The position numbers and the translations under genes were made by a program. Below, one piece after another: positions 30,701-37,623 of a DNA stretch of 64,000 bases (position 1 is its first letter; each line of letters opens with the position of its first letter). The stretch is from Roseiarcus sp036488815. GTDB taxonomy: Bacteria > Pseudomonadota > Alphaproteobacteria > Rhizobiales > Beijerinckiaceae. The notes under the pieces are model-generated. The model saw only the letters and a list, made by a program, of their open reading frames with translations. It had not been told where the DNA came from and searched no databases. Where the stretch lies: the NCBI GenBank assembly GCA_036488815.1, contig DASXGX010000095.1, positions 62,001 through 126,000 on the forward strand, given 5' to 3'.

Positions 30701-31431
30701 TGCGAGGTCGTCAGCGCCGCCACCTGGGTCGTCGTCAGACGGGCGAGGGCGCCGGTCGACAACGCCGCGAGAGCGCTGGTCGACAGCGACACGAGGTCGG
30801 AGGTCGTCAGCGCCGCCGCCTGAGCCGAGGTGAGCGCATGCGCCTGCACCGTCGTCAGCGCCGCGGCCTGGCTCGTCGTCAGACCGGCGAGCGCGCTGGT
30901 CGACAGCGCCGCCGTCTGGCCGCTCGTCAGCGCCGCGACGTCCGCAGTCGTCAGCGCCGCGACCTGAGTCGAGGCCAGCACTGCGATGTCCTTGCTGCTG
31001 ATCGCCGCCGCCTGCGAGGAGGTCAACGCCGCCGCCTGGTTCGTCGTCAGCGCCGCCGTCTGCGAGGTCGTCAGCGCCGCGACCTCCTTGGTCGACAGAG
31101 CCACGACCTGGCTGGTCGTCAGGCTCGAAACTTCGGTGGTCGTCAGAGCCGCGAACGCCGCCGTGCTCAGGGCGCTGACTTCCGTGGTCGTCATGCTTTG
31201 GATGCCGCCGACCGTCAGGCCGATGATCGCATTCATCGTCAGAGCGCTGACCTGCGGCGCACTGAACGCGGCAATATCTTGAGTTGTCATCACCCCAAGT
31301 TGCGTCGACGTCAGCGCAGCCGCCTGCTGCGTGCTCAGCGCCGCTATGTCGGTCGTCGTGATCGCCGCGATATTCGCCGTGGTGAGAGCCGAAATCTGGC
31401 TGGGGGTCAGGTTGGAAATGATCGACGTCAT
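24733..31431 (-). CDS. Giant Ser/Thr-rich octapeptide-repeat protein
   Basis: A protein of about 2232 aa made almost wholly of eight-residue units of the type ALTTSQVA (x-L-T/S-T/S-x-Q/D-V/A/I-A), roughly 279 octads. Seventeen octads form a 136-aa super-unit repeated fifteen times. The marker octad A(I/L)TSKD recurs at exact 408-bp steps. Other fixed octads in each super-unit are ALTTVQAH, ALTSAQAA, VLTSGQTA and ALSTSAVA. No Cys or Trp is seen, and charge is confined to rare Lys/Asp/Glu positions. There is no signal peptide, and the unique ends are MTSIISNLTPSQIS and MSDAQVNAVLYAYENNS. The ATG 31431 is preferred; the frame extends to a TTG at 31557 without repeat character. The family is unrecognised by me. 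A large surface or secreted filamentous protein is the likeliest role, possibly glycosylated by the neighbouring GT41-like enzyme (inference). Confidence 0.85.
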   Translation of the reverse strand: MTSIISNLTPSQISALTTANIAAITTTDIAALSTQQAAALTSTQLGVMTTQDIAAFSAPQVSALTMNAIIGLTVGGIQSMTTTEVSALSTAAFAALTTTEVSSLTTSQVVALSTKEVAALTTSQTAALTTNQAAALTSSQAAAISSKDIAVLASTQVAALTTADVAALTSGQTAALSTSALAGLTTSQAAALTTVQAHALTSAQAAALTTSDLVSLSTSALAALSTGALARLTTTQVAALTTSQVVALTTSQVAALTTSQAAALTTAQAAALTTSQAAAITSKDIAALTSTQVAALTTADVAVLTSGQTAALSTSAVAGLTTSQAAALTTLQAHALTSAQAAALTTSDLTSLSTSAVAALSTGALAGLTTTQVAALTTGQVVALSTSQVAALTTSQAAALTTSQAAVLTTSQAAAITSKDIAALTSTQVAALTTADVAVLTSGQTAALSTSAVAALTTSQAAALTTVQAHALTSAQAAALTTSDLTSLSTTALAALSTGALAHLTTTQVAALTTSQVVALSTSQVAALTTSQAAALTTAQAAVLTTSQAAAITSKDIAALTSTEVAALTTADVAALTSGQTAALSTSAVAALTTSQAAALTTVQAHALTSAQAAALTTSDLTSLSTSALAALSTGALAHLTTTQVAALTTSQVVALTTSQVAALTTSQAAALTTAQAAVLTTSQAAAITSKDVSALTSTQVAALTTADVAVLTSGQTAALSTSAVAALTTSQAAALTTVQAHALTSAQAAALTTSDLTSLSTSALAALSTGALAGLTTTQVSALTTGQVVALTTSQVAALTTSQAAALTTSQAAVLTTSQAAAITSKDIAALTSTEVAALTTADVAALTSGQTAALSTSAVAALTTSQAAALTTVQAHALTSAQAAALTTSDLTSLSTSAVSALSTGALAHLTTTQVAALTTSQVVALTTSQVAALTTSQASALTTAQAAVLTTSQAAAITSKDVAALTSTQVAALTTADVAVLTSGQAAALSTSAVAALTTSQAAALTTVQAHALTSAQAAALTTSDLTSLSTSALAALSTGALAGLTTTQVAALTTGQVVALTTSQVAALTTSQAAALTTAQAAVLTTSQTVALTSKDVAALTSTQVAALTTSDVAVLTSGQAAALSTSAVAALTTSQAAALTTVQAHALTSAQAAALTTSDLVSLSTSAVAALSTGALAHLTTTQVAALTTSQVVALTTSQVAALTTSQAAALTTSQAAVLTTSQAAAITSKDVAALTSTEVAALTTADVAALTSGQTAALSTSAVAALTTSQAAALTTVQAHALTSAQAAALTTSDLTSLSTSALAALTTGALTGLTTTQVAALTTSQVVALSTSQVAALTTSQAAALTTAQAAVLTTSQTVAITSKDVAALTSSQVAALTTSDVAVLTSGQAAALSTSAVAALTTSQAAALTTVQAHALTSAQAAALTTSDLVSLSTTALAALSTGALAHLTTTQVAALTTSQVVALTTSQVAALTTSQAAALTTSQAAVLTTSQAAAITSKDVAALTSTEVAALTTADVAALTSGEAAALSTSAVAALTTSQAAALTTVQAHALTSAQAAALTTSDLVSLSSTALAALTTGALAGLTTTQVAALTTGQVVALSTSQVAALTTSQAAALTTSQAAVLTTSQTVAITSKDVAALTSTQVAALTTSDVAVLTSGQAAALSTSAVAALTTSQAAALTTVQAHALTSAQAAALTTADLTSLSTSALAALTTGALAGLKTSQVAALTTSQVVALTTSQVAALTTSQAAALTTAQAAVLTTSQTVAITSKDVAALTSSQVAALTTADVAVLTSGQAAALSTSAVAALTTSQAAALTTVQAHALTSAQAAALTTSDLTSLSTSALAALTTGALAGLTTTQVAALTTGQVVALSTSQVAALTTSQTAALTTSQAAVLTTSQAVALTSKDVAALTTSQVAALTTSDVAVLTSGQVAALTTSAVAALTTSQAAALTTVQAHALTSAQAAALTTSDLTSLSTSAVAALTTGAVANLTTSQVAALTTGQLVALTTSQVAALTTSQAAALTTSQAVALTTSQAVALTSKDVAALTSSQVAALTTSDVAVLTSGQAAALSTSAVAALTTSQAAALTTVQAHALTSAQVAALTTSDLVSLSTSAVAALSTGGVAGLTTNQVSALTTSEMVALTTSQVSALTSSQTAALTTADLVTLSTTQIEALSTTSLAGLSTADLSALHSAQANAFTSQQTHAMSDAQVNAVLYAYENNS
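25020..31140 (-). repeat. Tandem array: fifteen 408-bp higher-order units, each of seventeen 24-bp units
   Basis: The string TCCTTGCTGGTGA (plus strand), which encodes the SKD octad, begins at 25277, 25685, 26093 and onward at 408-bp steps to 30989 (variants TCCTTACTGG at about 30581 and TCCTTGCTGC at 30989). Fourteen intervals of exactly 408 bp mean no net indel has been fixed in over 6 kb. Middle units are nearly identical while both end units have diverged, the pattern left by unequal exchange or gene conversion. Unit phase is arbitrary, so the ends are approximate. Confidence 0.9.
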
Positions 31432-31848
31432 GGGCGCGCGCTCGTACCTTGAGAAAGAGGTTCCGCCGCCAGGCCACGCCGAGACGAGAAAGCCAAGTCC
31501 CTCGCCGATTCGGCGCAATGCGCAGTCAGACGCCTCGCCGGAGCGAGACGACGACAAACTGCAAACGCGCCTTAATCGACGTTGACGCCTTCACCGCTCG
31601 GGTGAGCAAAAACGACGTGGGGAACATAGCTCGCACGAGCCAGTACGCCGGAAGAGCCTCATGCACTCGGAGATGCGTTCGCCGCGTCCGATTCCAGCGC
31701 CTTGGGACGAAATCAACGACCACGGGCCAATTGCCCGTTCGATACATGCTTCGGTCGACGACCTTATCGCCCGCAGTTTGTGTAACTTCCGCACCTTAAT
31801 TTTGGGTTAACAGTCGCGTCCGGCCCGGGCCTCGGCGCCTGCCCGGTC
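31432..31848. other. Intergenic region upstream of the giant repeat gene
   Basis: About 415 bp, less GC-rich than the surroundings near 31580-31800. It should contain the promoter of the giant gene on the minus strand and the 3' end of the neighbouring transporter transcript. A weak AAGG lies 15 bases before the giant gene's ATG. I see no gene. Confidence 0.6.
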
Positions 31849-32784
31849 TCAGCGGATCCAGGCGAGATAGGCGGAGATCGTGAAGACCGAAATGATCGTC
31901 GACAGCAGGATTGTCTGCGACGTCGTCGCCGCCTCCCGCTGGTAGAACTCCGCCAGCATGAAGGGGCCAGTGCCGGTCGGCAGTGCGCTTATCAGCACCG
32001 CGACGTGAACGACGCCCGGCGAGAGCCGGAACGCCGCGCCGGCGAGCAGCCAGGCGATCGCCGGGTTCAGGAGAAGCTTGACGGCGACGAGCGAGAGGGC
32101 GAGTCCGCCCACCGGCTTTTCCGGCCGCTTCGACTGCGCGAGGAACAAGCCGAGCGCGACCAGCGCGCAGGGCGAAGCCGAATCGCCGAGAAACTTGAGG
32201 AAGGTCTCGACGCTCCCCGGCAGCGCGATCCCACTCGCCGCGACAGCGGCGCCGAGGACGGGCGCGACCAGCAGCGGGTTGCGAACCAAGGAGCCGCCAA
32301 CCTTGAGCGTCAGCGCGAGTGGGCGCTGCTCCTTTTGAAGTCCGATTTCGATCAGCACGATGGCGATGGCGAAAATGACGCAGGCCGTCACGATCGTGGC
32401 GATCGTCGCCAGCGGCGAAGCGTCCTTGCCAAAGACGATCAAGCACAGCGGCAGGCCGATGAATCCGGAGTTCGCGTAGCCGGCGTTCAGACCGTCGAGA
32501 CTGGCGTCGGCGAGACTTTTCGCCCCGCGCAGGCGGAACAGGAGCGTCAGCGCGAAGACGATCGCGCCGCTCAAGCCGAAGGCGGCGGCGAAGCCGGGCT
32601 GGTCGAGATCCGACCACTTCGTATGCGCCATGATGCTGAAGAGGAGGGCGGGCAACGCAAGCCGCACAACGAAGCGATTGAGCTCGGCCGCCGAATTCTC
32701 GCCGAGCGCGCCGAGCTTGCGGCAAAGGTAGCCGGCGAGGATGAGACCGAAGATCGGGAGAACGACCCCAAGCGCAGAAAGCAT
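31849..32784 (-). CDS. AEC-family (auxin efflux carrier-like) permease
   Basis: A 311-aa inner-membrane protein with about ten hydrophobic helices in two similar halves. The opening LGVVLPIFGLILAGYLCRK and the helix-breaking segment ALPALLFSIMA are typical, as is the second-half NPAIAWLLAGAAF. Family members carry organic anions such as malonate or malate, and the substrate here is unknown. It ends a run of minus-strand genes that includes an amidase and an oxidoreductase operon, so it may import or export their substrate or product. Confidence 0.88.
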   Translation of the reverse strand: MLSALGVVLPIFGLILAGYLCRKLGALGENSAAELNRFVVRLALPALLFSIMAHTKWSDLDQPGFAAAFGLSGAIVFALTLLFRLRGAKSLADASLDGLNAGYANSGFIGLPLCLIVFGKDASPLATIATIVTACVIFAIAIVLIEIGLQKEQRPLALTLKVGGSLVRNPLLVAPVLGAAVAASGIALPGSVETFLKFLGDSASPCALVALGLFLAQSKRPEKPVGGLALSLVAVKLLLNPAIAWLLAGAAFRLSPGVVHVAVLISALPTGTGPFMLAEFYQREAATTSQTILLSTIISVFTISAYLAWIR

Positions 32785-32842
32785 TACGACAACCGGGCGC
32801 GACGCGCGTCGGCCTGGCCCACCTCTAGTTTGATCACTTTAC

Positions 32843-34231
32843 TCACGCCTCTCCTGCCACGCTCATGGCGATAGCGGGCCAGCGCGGCGCCGTGAGGTAG
32901 CGCGCTTCATAGTCCCCGGCAAGGTCGAGCAGCATCGTCTCTGCCGCGCGGGGGCCGACGAGCTGACAGCCGATCGGGATTGCGCCGCTCTCGCCGGCGG
33001 GTATGGCGATCGCGGGCGCGTGAACGGCGTTGACCCAGGCGGTGTAGACGGCATGGCCGCGCGGGCCGGCCGGCGCGCCGCCGATGACGGTCGGAAACGG
33101 CTCTTCGGCCCGCCACGGCATGGCGGCGCAACTCGGCGTGAGGATCGCGTCGCATTGCTGAAAGGCGTCGCGAACTTCCCTACGCAGGCGCTCGACGAGA
33201 TCGAGGAACTCGTAGAGGTCGCGGGCTTTGACGGTCTCACCGGCGTCCGCCCATTCCACATATTTGGCGCTGGCGAGGCGATCGAAGTCCCTCTCGCGTC
33301 CGCGCAGCCAGGCGAGCGCGACGCGGCCGACGATCGGCCACTGGGCGTTGAGCGGGGCGACGTCGAACGGCAGTTCGCTTTCGACGACGACGTGCCCGAG
33401 TTCGGCGAATCGCGCCGCGACGGCGTCGCAGGCGGCGATGATCGCCTGATCGCACGGCGCCGCGCCGAGACGCGGGGCGTAGAGAATGCGGCGCGGAGCG
33501 GGACACGCACTTGTGATGTTCGTCGGCTCTCGCCCGGCGAGGACCTCGTGCGCCAATCGCAGATCGCGAGTCGTGCGCGCGAACGCGCCGACGACTTCGT
33601 AGTCCAGCAGCAATTGCGGCAGACCCTCGTCGCGCGGTACGGCGCCGACCCCGGGCTTGAGCCCGAAGAGCCCGGTGTAGGCGGCGGGGCGGCGCAAGGA
33701 GCCGCCGCCGTCCGTGCCGATGGCGAGGGGAACGTATCCGGCCGCGACCGCGGCCACCGAGCCGCCGCTCGAACCGCCCGGCGTAAGACTCGGATCGTAG
33801 GGGTTGCGCGTGGCGCCGAACGCCGCATTGGCGGTGTAGCCCTCCAGCGCAAACTCCGGACAATTGGTCTTGCCGAGGACGATGGCGCCGGCCTCTCGCA
33901 GCCGCCTGATCGGCAGTTCGTCGCGCCGGGCGACCTCGGAATAGAGCCTGCCGCCGAATGCGGCGGGCATTCCGCTCACGAGCAGGTTGTCTTTGACGAC
34001 GATCGGCACGCCGTCGAGCGGACCTTTGGGTTGGCCGAGCCGCCAGCGCTCGGCGCTTGCGGTCGCCTCCTCTCGCGCCGTCGGCGACAGAGCGACCATC
34101 GCGTTCAGGCGCGGATCAAGCGCGCGGATGCGCTCGAAGCCTGTTTCGACCGCCTGCAGTGGCGTGCAGACGCCGGAGGCGAACGCGGAACTGAGATCGG
34201 TCGCGTCGAGGCGCCAAAGCGCATTCGGCAT
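32843..34231 (-). CDS. Amidase-signature family hydrolase
   Basis: A 462-aa enzyme with the complete Ser-cisSer-Lys triad: Lys80 in DGVPIVVKDNLL, the Gly/Ser loop TPGGSSGGSVAAVAAG near 155, and nucleophile Ser178 in IGTDGGGSLRRPAAYTGLFG. It hydrolyses a carboxamide; related enzymes include aryl-acylamidases and indole-acetamide hydrolases, and GatA is less likely because gatB/gatC are absent here. It lies 58 bp upstream of the AEC transporter and about 140 bp downstream of the GMC oxidoreductase on the same strand, so it could be in the same regulon. Confidence 0.92.
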   Translation of the reverse strand: MPNALWRLDATDLSSAFASGVCTPLQAVETGFERIRALDPRLNAMVALSPTAREEATASAERWRLGQPKGPLDGVPIVVKDNLLVSGMPAAFGGRLYSEVARRDELPIRRLREAGAIVLGKTNCPEFALEGYTANAAFGATRNPYDPSLTPGGSSGGSVAAVAAGYVPLAIGTDGGGSLRRPAAYTGLFGLKPGVGAVPRDEGLPQLLLDYEVVGAFARTTRDLRLAHEVLAGREPTNITSACPAPRRILYAPRLGAAPCDQAIIAACDAVAARFAELGHVVVESELPFDVAPLNAQWPIVGRVALAWLRGRERDFDRLASAKYVEWADAGETVKARDLYEFLDLVERLRREVRDAFQQCDAILTPSCAAMPWRAEEPFPTVIGGAPAGPRGHAVYTAWVNAVHAPAIAIPAGESGAIPIGCQLVGPRAAETMLLDLAGDYEARYLTAPRWPAIAMSVAGEA

Positions 34232-34372
34232 TGCTCTCTCCTCGCCATCGGCATGACGGGTCGCGCCGCGTCTTGGCAGCCTCAGGTAACGGCGGCGCCC
34301 AGCCCATATAATGAGAGTGCAGGCGATGTTGGAAGACGTCGTCGCGCCGAATTCCGCAAAGGGGAGCGGGCG

Positions 34373-36022
34373 TCACAGCTCTCCGCGGGCGGCCAGGAGC
34401 GCGATGCGGTCCGCAGTGCGCAGGGCGATGCTCGTGATGGTGAGCGATGGATTGACGCCGCCCGTCGTTGGAAACACCGACCCGTCGCAGACCCAGAGGT
34501 TGGGGATATCCCAGCTGCGGCAATCTGAGTTGACGACGCTGCTGCGCGGATCGTTCCCCATTCGCGCTGTGCCCGCCAAATGGTTGGTGTCGTCCTCCTG
34601 CCGAAAGATGTCGCTCGCCCCGACCGCCTCGAGACTGGCCTGCATCTGGCCGAGGGCATGCTGGATGAGCGCCTTGTCATTGTCGCTCCAGCTGTAGGTG
34701 ATGCGGGCGATGCGCAGGCCGTATTGATCGACCTCGTCGGCCAACGTCACGCGGTTGGCCTCGTTCGGCAGCATCTCGCCAACCATTTTGAGCCCGACTT
34801 GGTGATTGTATTTCGCCATCTCGTCGCGCAGCGCCTGACCCCACAAGCCGCGCGACGACGTCTGGACCGTCACCCACTCGACCGGCAGCGGTCCTTGCGC
34901 CATCCAGCAGTAGCCGCCGGCGAAGTCTTTGTTGTCGTCATAGTTCCAGTGTTCGGTGATGGCGAGCGACGGAGGACCCTTATACCACCGCACCTCGTCC
35001 TCCATCACGCCGAACACGGCTTGGTTCGACTGCGTCATCAGATTCTTGCCGACGAGACCCGAGCTGTTGGCGAGGCCGTCGGGGTATTTGTCGGTCGCGG
35101 AGGCGAGCAGCAGCCGCGGCGTCTCGATCGCATAGCCGGCGACTACGACATGGCGCGCCTTCTGGAAGCGCCACTGCCCGGCGCGATGGTAATGCACGCC
35201 CGCCGCGCGCCCGTTTGCGCTCATCTCGATGCGTCCGACCATAGCGAGGTCGCGAATTTCCGCGCCGGCGCGCAGCGCGCGTGGGATGAACGTGACGAGT
35301 TGGCTCTGCTTGGCGTTGGTCGAGCAGCCGAAGCGGCAGAAGCCGCGATAGACGCAGGGCGGTGAAAGACCCCGCGGCGCCGAGACGGTGGCGAGCGGCG
35401 TCGCGGTCCATTTCATGCCAAGGGCTTCGGCGCCGCGCGCGAGCAGTTCCACCGCCCCGTTCAGCTCATGGGCGCGATAAGGATAACGCGGCCGCGGCGG
35501 CCCCCAGGGATAGGTGACGGGGCCGGAAATGCACAGGTCCCGCTCAGCCTTCGCGTAGTAGTCCCACATCTCCCGCCAGTCGAGCGGCCAGTCGGCGCCG
35601 TAGCCCAGAGCGCTACGCGATTTGAACCACTCCGGGCGAAAGCGCAGCGACACCATCGCGAAGTGAACGGTGCTGCCGCCGACCGCCTTGCCGCTGTTCT
35701 TGCCGCCCATGGTGATCGGATTGTCGCCGTCGACGATACGCTCGTCCGTCCAGTAGAGTTTCGTCTGCTCCTCTTCGTCAGACGCGAAATCTTCGAGTGG
35801 ACGGAAGTAGGGACCGGCGTCGAAACCAATGACCGAAAAGCCCTGCTCGGCGAGCCTCGCGATCAGGGGCCCGCCCCCGGCTCCGGTTCCAACGACGACA
35901 AAATCAACCTCCTCGTCTTCGCGGTATTGGCGCATCGGCGTCCACCCGCCCGGCCTCATAACATCGGGGGCGCGTCCGTTCGTGGCGCGCGGGCTCTCGA
36001 GGAGGTCAGCCGACATGTTCAT
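34373..36022 (-). CDS. GMC-type FAD oxidoreductase (gluconate 2-dehydrogenase large-subunit-like)
   Basis: A 549-aa flavoprotein dehydrogenase. The FAD-binding motif VVVGTGAGGGPLIARLAEQG starts near residue 41. NSGKAVGGSTVHFAMVS follows, then a CVYRGFCRFGCSTNAKQSQL segment with three Cys as in membrane-associated sugar-acid dehydrogenases. The C-terminal catalytic block is TNHLAGTARMGNDPRSSVV with GGVNPSLTITSIALRTADRI. No export signal is seen. It overlaps the subunit-3-like gene by 17 bases, so the two are translationally coupled. The cytochrome c subunit usual in gluconate dehydrogenase operons is missing; a membrane protein takes that place. Confidence 0.93.
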   Translation of the reverse strand: MNMSADLLESPRATNGRAPDVMRPGGWTPMRQYREDEEVDFVVVGTGAGGGPLIARLAEQGFSVIGFDAGPYFRPLEDFASDEEEQTKLYWTDERIVDGDNPITMGGKNSGKAVGGSTVHFAMVSLRFRPEWFKSRSALGYGADWPLDWREMWDYYAKAERDLCISGPVTYPWGPPRPRYPYRAHELNGAVELLARGAEALGMKWTATPLATVSAPRGLSPPCVYRGFCRFGCSTNAKQSQLVTFIPRALRAGAEIRDLAMVGRIEMSANGRAAGVHYHRAGQWRFQKARHVVVAGYAIETPRLLLASATDKYPDGLANSSGLVGKNLMTQSNQAVFGVMEDEVRWYKGPPSLAITEHWNYDDNKDFAGGYCWMAQGPLPVEWVTVQTSSRGLWGQALRDEMAKYNHQVGLKMVGEMLPNEANRVTLADEVDQYGLRIARITYSWSDNDKALIQHALGQMQASLEAVGASDIFRQEDDTNHLAGTARMGNDPRSSVVNSDCRSWDIPNLWVCDGSVFPTTGGVNPSLTITSIALRTADRIALLAARGEL

Positions 36023-36647
36023 TCTTCGCGCTCGCAGTGATTTCGCGCGATGGCCTGCTCTCGGCCGCCTCCCACGGATCGCGCCGGTTGAGCGCCATCC
36101 TGACGTAGCCGCGCGGACTGGCTGGTCCGCCGAAGCCGATCTCGTTCCAGGCGAACGGATGAGCGTAGTAGGCGTGCGTGATGTCGGGGATGATGCGATG
36201 CTTGAAGAACATGTCGCACGGCATGCCGCCCCATGCCTCGCCGGTCAGTTCGCCCCGCTGCGCCTGCTGGAGGAGTTCGTCCTGGTGGGAGGCCGGCAAT
36301 TCGTGGAAGCGAAGGCCTCGCGCGGCCTGCGCGTGCTGATCGAGCGCGGCCAGGCCCCGCCGCCAGGCTTCTCCCTGCGGCGGCAGTTGCGCGTAGCGGT
36401 AGCCGTCGAGCTTGTCATCGGCCATTTTCTGATCGACGTAGATGGGTAGCGGGACGGTCGGGCGGTCGTCCGGTTGTGGCACGATCCGGTCGCAGATCGC
36501 GGTGAGCGTCTTCCATTCCTCCGACGTGAAGAAGCGCGGGATCCGCGGTACGTTCAGCCGCTTGTCGACCACGGCGCGAGTCGCCTCGTTCCAAGACGGC
36601 GTCCAGCGCTTCGAGAGCACATCGTAGCCGGGATAGCGATCAGTCAT
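36006..36647 (-). CDS. Gluconate 2-dehydrogenase subunit 3 family protein
   Basis: A 213-aa small subunit that pairs with GMC-type dehydrogenases and stabilises them. The core RFFTSEEWKTLTAICDRIVPQ and the C-terminal block DMFFKHRIIPDITHAYYAHPFAWNEIGFGG (shown only in part by position, about residues 148-177) are typical. The twin-arginine signal found on many homologues is absent, so the complex may stay in the cytoplasm or on the inner face of the membrane. It overlaps both neighbours (8 bases with the membrane gene, 17 with the flavoprotein). Confidence 0.9.
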   Translation of the reverse strand: MTDRYPGYDVLSKRWTPSWNEATRAVVDKRLNVPRIPRFFTSEEWKTLTAICDRIVPQPDDRPTVPLPIYVDQKMADDKLDGYRYAQLPPQGEAWRRGLAALDQHAQAARGLRFHELPASHQDELLQQAQRGELTGEAWGGMPCDMFFKHRIIPDITHAYYAHPFAWNEIGFGGPASPRGYVRMALNRRDPWEAAESRPSREITASAKNEHVG

Positions 36648-37623
36648 CGGGGTGGTCCTCCATGAGGCCGAGGGCGGCGAGACCGGCGAGCGCGAGCCCG
36701 GTGAAGCTCGGCGGCGCCGGGATCGGCGGACCGTTCAGCACGTTCTGGCTCCAATTGCACCAGCCGCCCATGCTGCGAGCGACGCCCATGATGTGGAATC
36801 CGGCTCCAGCGAATCCCAGCAACGCCGTCAGCCGCAGCCAAAACCGCGTGATGGGTCGACGCTCGCCGGTTTGCGAAATCGCGGCCTTGCCGATCAGCGC
36901 GGCGCTGACCGTGGGAACGCTGACGGGCAGATACATGAAGGGATTATGGAAGGCGCCGCGGAAGTGGAGGAGCGCGGCCTCCGCGGCGGTTCCCAGCAAC
37001 CCGAAGCTCGAAGCGAGCCCAGCGACCCGGCTCGCCGGCAGGCCGCCGATGGTTGGAGCGCCGCCCGGGGCGTTGTCGCGTACGCGCTCGGCGAGGAAGC
37101 CCAGCGAGCCGGACAGCACGAGTGCGAAAGGCGCGCCAATCGGGGCGGAGTAAAAGAGGTTCTGCCAGGAGAATCCTCCCGGCTTCTTGGCGACGTTGTA
37201 GAGATGGAAGCCCATGCCGACCATGCCGGCTATCGCCGCCGTCGCATAGACGGCGTCGCGAGCCCTATGCGCCGTGGGCCGATGGTCGGCGTTGCCGTGT
37301 GCGCTGACGATCATCGAAAGGCACGCCGTCGCGAGCGGCGTATACATCGCCTTGTTGGCGAACAGCCCGCGGTAGTGCTCGATGCTGCTGTCAGCCAACA
37401 CGGCTGTCGCGAGGATGCCGGCCGCGCGGTTCATTCGGCGCGCGGCGCCCACCGTGGAGGCGCGATCGACGTCGATCGAGCGGGTCAGGCGCGTCGGCAA
37501 GGCGACTGGCGCGGCTGCATAGCGCCGCCTCGCGCGCACCCGCGCAAGAGCCGGCGCCGCCAGCGCGAGAACAGCCCCGACAAGCGCTGCGTCCGCCCTG
37601 GTTGTTGTGACCTCTCGGCTCAT
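36640..37623 (-). CDS. Internally duplicated membrane protein with four conserved histidines
   Basis: A 327-aa protein with several hydrophobic helices that I do not recognise. It contains two copies of one unit offset by 137 residues. IEHYRGLFAN...MYTP at 81-96 matches LLHFRGAFHN...MYLP at 218-233, and GMGFHLYNVAKKPGG at 136-150 matches GAGFHIMGVARSMGG at 273-287. His83/His220 and His140/His277 are each 57 residues apart and fall in or near helices, which would suit b-type heme ligation (inference). The start ATG 37623 overlaps the stop of the enolase-like gene (ATGA), and the longer frame is not conserved in character. It lies between the enolase-like and subunit-3 genes, where an electron-accepting membrane subunit would be expected. 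Confidence 0.8.
   Translation of the reverse strand: MSREVTTTRADAALVGAVLALAAPALARVRARRRYAAAPVALPTRLTRSIDVDRASTVGAARRMNRAAGILATAVLADSSIEHYRGLFANKAMYTPLATACLSMIVSAHGNADHRPTAHRARDAVYATAAIAGMVGMGFHLYNVAKKPGGFSWQNLFYSAPIGAPFALVLSGSLGFLAERVRDNAPGGAPTIGGLPASRVAGLASSFGLLGTAAEAALLHFRGAFHNPFMYLPVSVPTVSAALIGKAAISQTGERRPITRFWLRLTALLGFAGAGFHIMGVARSMGGWCNWSQNVLNGPPIPAPPSFTGLALAGLAALGLMEDHPDD

Noticed and set aside
25020..31140. Regular 24-bp/408-bp repeats considered as a CRISPR array or satellite DNA
   Set aside because: There are no unique spacers, the repeats are contiguous and keep a coding frame, and no cas gene is nearby.
25108..31452. Very long plus-strand open frames (up to about 1190 codons) rich in Arg, Gln, His and Gly opposite the giant repeat gene
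   Set aside because: They are the antisense of the 24-bp repeat. Because the unit length is a multiple of three and lacks antisense stops, the frame stays open automatically; the product has no plausible fold, and starts are random GTG/ATG codons inside units.
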